A stretch of DNA of 5,657 nucleotides, taken from NCBI GenBank assembly GCA_007118445.1, contig SKRP01000196.1:1-5657 (forward strand), in the 5' to 3' direction. The first letter of the stretch is position 1; each line of letters opens with the position of its first letter. The notes beneath the pieces are model-generated. The model was not told where the DNA came from, ran no database searches, and saw only the letters and a program-made list of their open reading frames with translations. The stretch is from Natronohydrobacter sp. (GTDB taxonomy: Bacteria; Pseudomonadota; Alphaproteobacteria; Rhodobacterales; Rhodobacteraceae). Shown piece after piece: positions 1 to 4,971 of this stretch. Position numbers and translations under genes: made by a program.

Positions 1-495
1 GTCACGATCACGGAATCGCCTGACTGGGCGCTGGCGTCTGTCGCCGCGCGTTTGGGGCAGGAAGCGACATGCCAGACAGAACTGGAAAAGCTGCTCGGCA
101 AGCCCGCCCCCGGCATCGCGGGTCATACGCGCGGTGCCGCGCTCTCGGCTTTCTGGATCGGCCCGCATATCTGGATGGTCGAGGCCCCCTATGCCACACA
201 TCCCGACCTTGCCGGGCAGATCAAGACGGCCTGCACGGACACAGCCAGCGTGACCGACCAGACCGGCGCATGGGTGCGATTCGATCTGACCGGGCAGGAC
301 CTGCCCCGGCTGATGGAACGGCTGTGCAATCTGGATATCGGCAAGATGCAGGCCGGACAGGCGCGGCGCAGCGTGATCGAGCATCTGGGCTGCTATGTCA
401 TCCGCCTTGATGGCCACATCACGATCTACGGCCCGCGCGCATCGGCGCAAAGCCTGCATCACGCGCTGGTCACGGCGGCGAAATCGGTGTTCTGA
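1..495 (+). CDS. soxG: Sarcosine oxidase gamma-subunit family protein (SoxG/MgdD-like), 5' end missing
   Basis: The open frame runs from base 1 to a TGA at 493-495, giving 164 visible residues. The true start lies before the window; the TTG at 52 is internal and has no reason to be a start. The family is usually about 180-190 residues, so perhaps 20-30 N-terminal residues are missing. Family-like features are the segment ALSAFWIGPHIWMVEAP (visible residues 47-63), VTDQTGAWVRFDLTG (84-98) and a C-terminal stretch ending in IYGPRASAQSLHHALVTAA. No signal peptide or membrane segment is visible. Members are the small YgfZ/GcvT-like subunit of heterotetrameric sarcosine oxidase (SoxBDAG), which demethylates sarcosine to glycine with transfer of the methyl carbon to folate, or of the homologous N-methylglutamate dehydrogenase (MgdABCD). 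The neighbouring dimethylamine genes favour the MgdD role, but the sequence alone does not decide this. It is normally the last gene of its operon, which fits the convergent gene that follows. Confidence 0.75.
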   Translation, partial: VTITESPDWALASVAARLGQEATCQTELEKLLGKPAPGIAGHTRGAALSAFWIGPHIWMVEAPYATHPDLAGQIKTACTDTASVTDQTGAWVRFDLTGQDLPRLMERLCNLDIGKMQAGQARRSVIEHLGCYVIRLDGHITIYGPRASAQSLHHALVTAAKSVF

Positions 496-1531
496 CCGGC
501 GCAGCGCTCGACGGCAGGGGCGCATTCTCGCGCACCCGGAACATGTTGATCTTGTGCCGGTCCTCCTCCGGCGTCAGCCCGTAGATTTCGGCATAACGGG
601 TGCGGAACGGGCTGGCGCTGGAATAGCCAATGGCCTCGGCGATCTCGCGCATCGAGCGGTTGGAATACATCACCAGCTGCCGCGCGGCCGCCAGACGCAT
701 GTTGCGGTAATAGATCAACGGGCTTTTCCCGGTCAGTTTCTTGAACAGGCGCTCCAGATGGCGCGGGGAAATCCCGATCTGGTCGCAGATATCGGCGATA
801 CAGATCGGGTCTTCCAGATTTTCCGACATGATCTGCACCGCGCGGGCCAGCGGTTCAGGCAGCATATCCGCCGTGACCGCCACGCGCGGCGCAGGGATCT
901 TCTGGCGCACCCCTTCGCCGCGGACCAGCGGATGCTGGAACCAGCAGGCGACCTCGGTCATCACATCCGCCCCCAGCCGCTTTTCGATCAACAGCAGCGC
1001 CAGATCGAACGCCGCAGCCGCCCCCGCCACGGTCACGCGGCGGCGGTCGGGCATGATCACCTCATCGGTGGTGGCATGGTTGGGAAATTCATCGGCAAAG
1101 GCAGCGGCATAGCACCAATGCACCGAAGTCACATACCCTTCCATCACGCCTGCGCGCGCCAGCAGGAAAACACCGCCACTGACGCCGCCCAGAATCGCCC
1201 CGTGCCGTTCCAGCGCACGCAGCGCCCCGAACCCTGTGCGCGGATTGTCGAAGCGCGCATCAGGCGGGCTGAGCACGATCAGATAATCCACGTCCCGCAC
1301 CGACCCCAGATCGCTGGAAGGGTGAAACCGCACCATCGCGCTGCTATCCACAGGCGCGCCATTCTCCGAAATCAATGTCCAGCGAAAGGCATTCTCGCCG
1401 GAAATCTCGTTGGCTGCGCGCAATGGCTCTATCATCGAGGTCAGGCAGGCCATCGGAAAACCCGGAAAAATCAGGATACCCAGATGGATATTTTCATTTC
1501 CGGTGCTACGACCTATACTCTCATGAAACAT
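470..1531 (-). CDS. GlxA/GbdR-type transcriptional regulator: GATase1-like (DJ-1/PfpI) domain plus AraC-family HTH
   Basis: A 353-residue protein, about the usual length for this family. Residues 15-200 form a GATase1-like sensor domain (IHLGILIFPGFPM at 15-27; elbow GGVSGGVFLLARAG at 115-128; TSVHWCYAAAFADEFP at 135-150). Residues 225-325 form an AraC DNA-binding domain with two helix-turn-helix units (IADICDQIGISPRHLERLF at 245-263; MREIAEAIGYSSASPFRTRY at 294-313). Serine 118 sits where true amidotransferases have the catalytic cysteine, so this is a sensor and not an enzyme. The start at 1531 is chosen because GGGAGGG lies 7-8 bases upstream; extending to 1585 would add 18 atypical residues and overlap the promoter of the divergent gene. 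GbdR-type regulators activate glycine betaine, dimethylglycine and sarcosine catabolism in Pseudomonas. Here the target is probably one of the adjacent methylated-amine operons (inference). The stop codon lies 26 bp inside the end of the convergent SoxG-like gene. Confidence 0.92.
   Translation of the reverse strand: MFHESIGRSTGNENIHLGILIFPGFPMACLTSMIEPLRAANEISGENAFRWTLISENGAPVDSSAMVRFHPSSDLGSVRDVDYLIVLSPPDARFDNPRTGFGALRALERHGAILGGVSGGVFLLARAGVMEGYVTSVHWCYAAAFADEFPNHATTDEVIMPDRRRVTVAGAAAAFDLALLLIEKRLGADVMTEVACWFQHPLVRGEGVRQKIPAPRVAVTADMLPEPLARAVQIMSENLEDPICIADICDQIGISPRHLERLFKKLTGKSPLIYYRNMRLAAARQLVMYSNRSMREIAEAIGYSSASPFRTRYAEIYGLTPEEDRHKINMFRVRENAPLPSSAAPVRTPISPP
1491..1519 (+). promoter_or_regulatory. 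Candidate sigma-70 promoter for the XRE-cupin regulator gene
   Basis: TTTTCA (1491-1496, four of six matches to TTGACA) and TATACT (1514-1519, five of six matches to TATAAT) are separated by an ideal 17-base spacer. Transcription would begin near 1526 and give a leader of about 60 bases before the ATG at 1588. The elements lie inside the first codons of the divergent AraC-type gene, so a regulator bound here would affect both genes. Such matches occur by chance, so this is a candidate only. Confidence 0.4.
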
Positions 1532-1587
1532 TCCGCAGCCCTCCCTGCGATTGCGGGGTTTTCGACAGTCTGAGTGATGGAGCAATC
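1532..1587. promoter_or_regulatory. Divergent regulatory region between the AraC-type and XRE-type regulator genes
   Basis: These 56 bp are the whole non-coding space between two divergent regulator starts. They hold the ribosome binding site of the AraC-type gene (GGGAGGG, 1545-1539 on the minus strand) and that of the XRE-cupin gene (GGAG, 1579-1582). An inverted repeat CGCAG-N6-CTGCG lies at 1534-1549 and a looser CCGCA-N14-TGCGG at 1533-1556. Either could be an operator half-site pair, or a hairpin in the AraC-gene leader that presents the Shine-Dalgarno bases in its loop. No strong sigma-70 promoter is evident for the minus-strand gene. The short gap makes cross-regulation likely, but the sequence does not prove it. 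Confidence 0.5.
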
Positions 1588-2250
1588 ATGCCACAGGCGA
1601 TCAAATCCGCCGATATGCCGGACCACAAGGCCCGTCTTAACCAGGACCCCCACCGCCTGCGCGAAGAGCGCGAGAATGTGCTGGAAGTGGCGATCGGACG
1701 CGAGGTGCGCGCCTTCCGGCGGCAAAAGAATTTCACCGTGGCAGAGCTGGCCACGCGCACGGGGCTTTCCATCGGGATGCTGTCCAAGATCGAGAATGGC
1801 AATACCTCGCCTTCGCTGACCACGCTGCAGACGCTGGCGAATGCGCTGAGCGTGCCGCTCACATCCTTCTTTCGCGGTTTCGAGGAACATCGCGAGGCAG
1901 TGCATACCCGCGCCGGCGAAGGGGTCGAGACCGAGCGCGCGGGCACGCGGGCGGGGCATCAGTACAACCTTCTGGGTCATATCGGCGCGAATGCCAGCGG
2001 CGTGATGGTCGAGCCCTATCTGATCACGCTGAGCACCGAGGCCGATATTTTCCCCACCTTCCAGCATGGCGGGATCGAGACGATCTACATGCTGGAAGGC
2101 GAGCTTGGTTATCGTCACAGCAAGACCCTCTATCATCTGCGCCCCGGCGACACGCTGTTTTTCGATGCTGACGCGCCGCACGGGCCGGAAGTGCTGGAAA
2201 AGCTGCCCGCGCGCTATCTGTCGATCATCGCCTATCCGCAAAACGGCTGA
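1588..2250 (+). CDS. XRE-family transcriptional regulator with C-terminal cupin domain
   Basis: A 220-residue protein. The N-terminal lambda-repressor-like HTH spans residues 36-95 (VAELATRTGLSIGMLSKIEN at 51-70, then GNTSPSLTTLQTLANALSVP). A cupin_2 sensor domain spans about 138-218 (QHGGIETIYMLEGELGY at 159-175; LRPGDTLFFDADAPHGP at 184-200). Possible metal or ligand residues are H160, E164 and H198. The first histidine of the classical cupin motif is F158, so metal binding is uncertain. The ATG at 1588 is chosen because GGAG (1579-1582) lies five bases upstream; the longer in-frame start at 1375 would run through the divergent gene. This architecture is common in single-target regulators of amine, polyamine and amino-acid catabolism, where the cupin binds the inducer. 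It is divergent from the AraC-type gene and ends 2 bp from the convergent dmmC stop. Its target is probably one of the flanking catabolic operons (inference); specific ligand unknown. Confidence 0.95.
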   Translation: MPQAIKSADMPDHKARLNQDPHRLREERENVLEVAIGREVRAFRRQKNFTVAELATRTGLSIGMLSKIENGNTSPSLTTLQTLANALSVPLTSFFRGFEEHREAVHTRAGEGVETERAGTRAGHQYNLLGHIGANASGVMVEPYLITLSTEADIFPTFQHGGIETIYMLEGELGYRHSKTLYHLRPGDTLFFDADAPHGPEVLEKLPARYLSIIAYPQNG

Positions 2251-2252
2251 GT

Positions 2253-3320
2253 TTACCTTTCCAGCGGCGGTTCCGTGTCCAGATCGGGCCAAACGCCAGG
2301 CGAGGTCGGTTTGCCGTCATCATATTGCGTCAGATAATCCAGGATCATGGGCCGGTTGCGGATGAAGCCTTTATACTCGGCCAGTTCCTCGGGCAGGTCG
2401 CGGATCACTCGGTGCAGACGGCGGCCCCATTTCGGCACTGTCACCAGATCCTCCAGCGCGATCAGGTAGCAGCGGATCGGGAACACCAGCGCGTTGGAGC
2501 GTGGCAGGCGGTAGAAAGTCTGCAACTCGACCCGCAGATGCTGCTTGCGGCCCAGATTGTCGGGCGTCAGCGTGGTCTTCTGCACGCCCCATTTATGGTA
2601 ATTCTCGGGACTGGTATCCAGCAGCGGATTGACCGTCATCGTCCAGTTCAGCCGCCGCGCCGGGCTGCCTTGCTGGATGTTCAGAAGGAATTTCAGCGCC
2701 CGTTTGAACACACCCATTTCATGCGCCAGCGGCACTGGCGCGTGCCACTCGAAAAAATTCATCCCGATGTCGAAATCGAGCGACCAGTCGGCCTGTGTCG
2801 TGACCATGCCCGCATCCATCCACAGGTTGTTCTCGCGCTGGTCCAGCACAGCGTAATCGCCCTGCGCCTGCCGGGTGATATATTCCATCGGCCCATAGGG
2901 CAGGCTCGCTTCATCCATGAAGGTGAATGTGTCATCAATACCCAGGGGCTTGTTGATCCAGCGCCATTGATTGCCATTGCGGTGCAGCTCGAACAGATCC
3001 GGGTAATCCTCGGATTTGCTGACCATGATCAGCTCCAGCAAGTCCCAGCCTGCCAGCGTCATATGCGGCAGCGACTGGCAGCGCAGCGGATCTTCCGCCA
3101 GCACCAGCGCCCGGTCGCGCATTTCCGAGATGTAATGCTCATCCACATCGAAGCGCTTTTCATAGACCGAGCCTTTCGGCCCGCCGCGATGCTGTTCCAT
3201 ATTGACCGAATACATGTAGCTGTCTTCGTGGAACGGGAAGGGAAAGCGTTTGATCGCCCATTCCGAGTTGCGGAAGGTGTAATCGTCGCGGAAGGTCTCG
3301 TCATTGAACTGGATGGTCAT
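2253..3320 (-). CDS. dmmC: Haem-dependent oxidative N-demethylase, DUF3445 family (dimethylamine monooxygenase subunit DmmC)
   Basis: A 355-residue soluble protein, full length for DUF3445 (PF11927). Family signatures are the N-terminal aromatic/charged segment around PFPFHEDSYMY (27-37), the WHAPVPL element at 192-198, and the strongly conserved LRVELQTFYRLPRSNALVFP (262-281), followed by IRCYLIALEDL. The family is the haem-binding, PAS-like catalytic subunit of oxidative N-demethylases. It catalyses dimethylamine + O2 + reducing equivalents to monomethylamine + formaldehyde, with electrons from the partner reductase. I cannot name the haem ligand from the sequence alone. The start at 3320 has GGGGGA (3326-3331) five bases upstream and lies 12 bp after the dmmB stop, so the two are co-transcribed. 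It is the last gene of the cluster, and no hairpin terminator is visible because the convergent regulator gene ends 2 bp away. The gene name follows the dmmDABC order; other substrates (secondary amines) are possible. Confidence 0.9.
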   Translation of the reverse strand: MTIQFNDETFRDDYTFRNSEWAIKRFPFPFHEDSYMYSVNMEQHRGGPKGSVYEKRFDVDEHYISEMRDRALVLAEDPLRCQSLPHMTLAGWDLLELIMVSKSEDYPDLFELHRNGNQWRWINKPLGIDDTFTFMDEASLPYGPMEYITRQAQGDYAVLDQRENNLWMDAGMVTTQADWSLDFDIGMNFFEWHAPVPLAHEMGVFKRALKFLLNIQQGSPARRLNWTMTVNPLLDTSPENYHKWGVQKTTLTPDNLGRKQHLRVELQTFYRLPRSNALVFPIRCYLIALEDLVTVPKWGRRLHRVIRDLPEELAEYKGFIRNRPMILDYLTQYDDGKPTSPGVWPDLDTEPPLER

Positions 3321-3332
3321 CGCATTCCCCCG
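3321..3332 (-). promoter_or_regulatory. dmmB-dmmC junction with ribosome binding site
   Basis: The 12 bases between the dmmB TAA and the dmmC ATG hold little more than GGGGGA (3331-3326 on the minus strand), five bases from the start codon. There is no room for a promoter or terminator, so dmmC depends on the upstream transcript. Confidence 0.6.
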
Positions 3333-4298
3333 TTAACGGTCCAGCACCAGTGTCTTGCCTTTGAAACGGCTGACACAGGGCATGATTTTCTCGCCACTGG
3401 CATGTTCGTCCTCGTCCAGCCAGTGATCGTTGTGCAGAAGCGTGCCGTCATGACGGATCACGCGGGTTTCGCATTGCCCGCAAGCCCCGCCCCGGCACAT
3501 ATAGGGCGCATCGACGCCTGCGCGCTCGATGGCTTCCAGCAGGCTTTCATGCTCGCCGACATCGACCGTCTTGCCCGAGGTCGCCAGTTCCACAGTGAAG
3601 GGTTTGCCGGATTGCGGCGCGAGGAATTCCTCGTAATGCACCGCCGGTTCCGGCCAGCCCAGATCGGCCGCCGTGCTGCGCACCCAGTCGATCATGCCGC
3701 GCGGGCCGCAGACATAGAGATGCGTGCCAAGCGGCTGGCCTTTCAGCAGATCGACAAGCGGAATGCGCTGGTCCTGATCATCGTGATAGACATGCACATG
3801 CGCCGGGTGGCGCGCGGTCAGTTCGCTCGCATAGCTGGCAAGCGCTGCATTGCGCACCGAATAATGCAGCTCGAAGCGACCCGAGAGATATTCAAGCTGC
3901 CGGATCTGCGACAGGAACGGCGTGATCCCGATCCCACCTGCGAACATCAGGTGCTTCTTCGCCGTCATATCCAGCGAAAACAGGTTGACCGGGTAGCTGA
4001 TCACCATCCGGTCGCCGACCTGCACCTTGTCATGCATGAAGATCGACCCACCACGCCCCTGATCGTCGCGGCGCACGGAAATCGCGTAATGGCTGGGGTC
4101 CATCGGATCGGACATCAGCGAATAGGGGTTCAGGCGCAGGCGGTCGCCATCCTGCATCTCGACGACGGTATGCGCGCCACCAGAAAACGGAGGCAGGCTG
4201 CCGCCCTCGGCATGTTCAAATTCAAACCGCGTGACCAGATCATTCAGCCTGACCTTGGCCCGCACGATAACGGGGATTTTCTGTGTGCCAGCGCTCAT
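3333..4298 (-). CDS. dmmB: FMN/NAD(P)H/2Fe-2S oxidoreductase of the phthalate dioxygenase reductase type (dimethylamine monooxygenase subunit DmmB)
   Basis: A 321-residue protein, the usual length for PDR/VanB-type reductases. In order: an FMN-binding barrel (about 1-110, with LNPYSLMSDP at 56-65); an NAD(P)-binding domain (about 112-220, with FAGGIGITPFLSQI at 119-132 and YVCGPRGMIDWV at 195-206); and a C-terminal plant-type ferredoxin domain (about 233-321). The last carries the cluster cysteines C268, C273, C276 and C308 (CRGGACGQC, then MPC). All four ligands and both nucleotide motifs are intact, so the electron path NAD(P)H to FMN to 2Fe-2S should work. It probably feeds the DUF3445 haem subunit encoded directly downstream. 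The start codon overlaps the dmmA stop in an ATGA (4295-4298), and GGAG (4307-4310) inside the end of dmmA lies 8 bases upstream. This suggests translational coupling. An oddity is that the usual arginine two residues before the Tyr of the flavin motif (RxYS) is N57. Confidence 0.9.
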   Translation of the reverse strand: MSAGTQKIPVIVRAKVRLNDLVTRFEFEHAEGGSLPPFSGGAHTVVEMQDGDRLRLNPYSLMSDPMDPSHYAISVRRDDQGRGGSIFMHDKVQVGDRMVISYPVNLFSLDMTAKKHLMFAGGIGITPFLSQIRQLEYLSGRFELHYSVRNAALASYASELTARHPAHVHVYHDDQDQRIPLVDLLKGQPLGTHLYVCGPRGMIDWVRSTAADLGWPEPAVHYEEFLAPQSGKPFTVELATSGKTVDVGEHESLLEAIERAGVDAPYMCRGGACGQCETRVIRHDGTLLHNDHWLDEDEHASGEKIMPCVSRFKGKTLVLDR

Positions 4299-4900
4299 TT
4301 GTACAACTCCACGGATTCGGGCACCTCGCCGGGGTCTTCGGCATCAATGCAGACCCCCTGAAACGCGGCCAGCCTGCGCGAATAATGGTCCCGGACAAAC
4401 AGGTTCAGCCCGCAATGGCTGCAGACAAACGGGTCGGTCATCACATCCTCGGTGATCCCCTTGCAATGCACGCATTGCACCCGCCGCGCGACCGATCCGC
4501 GATGCTCGGTCTGGATTGCGGCCAGCGGAATACCCGCCTGCAGCGCCTCATTCATGGCCTGTCCGATCAGCCCTTCGGTGCCCGCCAGATAGACCTGCGC
4601 GCCCATCACAGTGTCCTGCAACACCCGCCGGATGCGCTGGACAGTCGCCGGATAGCTGGGGCCGATATGCAGGATCGCCGGACCAGCAGCGCGCAGCTTC
4701 TCTTCCAGCGCGCCCGCGTCACGCGGAATGAAGATCACATGCGCCTGCGCCATGATCTCGGGCGCAGAGGCCGCCAGATCGAGCAGCGCCTCTGCTCCTG
4801 CGCCATCGGCGATCATCAGATGTTGCGTGCCCTTGCGCGCTTCAAGCGTGCCATAGACCGGGCGGCTGGCGATGGAAGGGGGGAAATCGAACTTGCTCAT
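4295..4900 (-). CDS. dmmA: Dimethylamine monooxygenase subunit DmmA-family protein with C-terminal zinc ribbon
   Basis: A 201-residue protein with no signal peptide or membrane span. Residues 1-135 look like an alpha/beta domain (HVIFIPRDAGALEEKLRAAG at 54-73; AQVYLAGTEGLIGQAMNEAL at 101-120), reminiscent of the nucleotide-binding half of ferredoxin reductases but without an obvious glycine-rich loop. Residues 140-185 carry two CxxC pairs (C143/C146 and C160/C163) and the family-like GLNLFVRDHYSRRLAAFQGV, a likely zinc-ribbon or rubredoxin-like knuckle. I recognise it as the small subunit of the dimethylamine monooxygenase / haem-dependent N-demethylase complex from this C-terminal pattern and from its position before the reductase. 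Its exact job (scaffold, or contact between reductase and haem subunit) is not evident from sequence. The start at 4900 has GGAG (4912-4915) eleven bases upstream, somewhat far. The gene overlaps dmmB by 4 bp. It lies just downstream of the terminator that follows dmmD. Confidence 0.87.
   Translation of the reverse strand: MSKFDFPPSIASRPVYGTLEARKGTQHLMIADGAGAEALLDLAASAPEIMAQAHVIFIPRDAGALEEKLRAAGPAILHIGPSYPATVQRIRRVLQDTVMGAQVYLAGTEGLIGQAMNEALQAGIPLAAIQTEHRGSVARRVQCVHCKGITEDVMTDPFVCSHCGLNLFVRDHYSRRLAAFQGVCIDAEDPGEVPESVELYK
4299..4310 (-). promoter_or_regulatory. Ribosome binding site of dmmB inside the 3' end of dmmA
   Basis: GGAG at 4310-4307 on the minus strand lies 8 bases before the dmmB ATG, within the last codons of dmmA. 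Together with the ATGA stop/start overlap (4298-4295), it supports coupled translation of the two subunits at similar levels. Confidence 0.65.
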
Positions 4901-4929
4901 CCGGGGTCATGCTCCGTCTGTCATGTCGC

Positions 4930-4963
4930 AAAAAGGGCGCGGTCCCGTTCGAGAACCGCGCCC
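4930..4963 (-). terminator. Intrinsic terminator or attenuator between dmmD and dmmA
   Basis: Read on the minus strand, a perfect 9-bp GC-rich stem (GGGCGCGGT at 4963-4955 pairing with ACCGCGCCC at 4943-4935) encloses an 11-base loop and is followed at once by TTTTT (4934-4930). It begins 8 bases after the dmmD stop codon and ends 29 bases before the dmmA start. This is the classic form of a Rho-independent terminator. The stem and U-tract are seen directly. Whether termination is partial, letting some transcripts continue into dmmABC, is inference. Confidence 0.82.
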
Positions 4964-4971
4964 GTTGATGA

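Noticed and set aside
395..1573. A 392-codon open frame on the plus strand opposite the AraC-type regulator.
   Set aside because: It is the same kind of codon-aligned antisense shadow. The minus-strand protein has two full recognised domains, while this translation is low-complexity and rich in Arg and His.
1532..1585. An extended N-terminus of the AraC-type regulator starting at 1585.
   Set aside because: The added 18 residues are unlike the family and would cover the ribosome binding site GGGAGGG that is well placed for the start at 1531.
1375..1587. An extended N-terminus of the XRE-cupin regulator starting at 1375.
   Set aside because: It would overlap the 5' part of the divergent AraC-type gene, and the added residues have no family features. 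The ATG at 1588 has a good ribosome binding site.
1513..2292. A 259-codon minus-strand open frame opposite the XRE-cupin gene.
   Set aside because: It is antisense to a clear HTH-cupin protein, crosses the divergent regulatory region and has no recognisable domain.
2325..4361. A 678-codon open frame on the plus strand opposite dmmC and dmmB.
   Set aside because: It is codon-aligned antisense to two genes in the same frame and stays open only because they lack TTA, CTA and TCA sense codons, which are rare in GC-rich alphaproteobacteria. Its translation, rich in His, Arg and Gln, has no recognisable domain.
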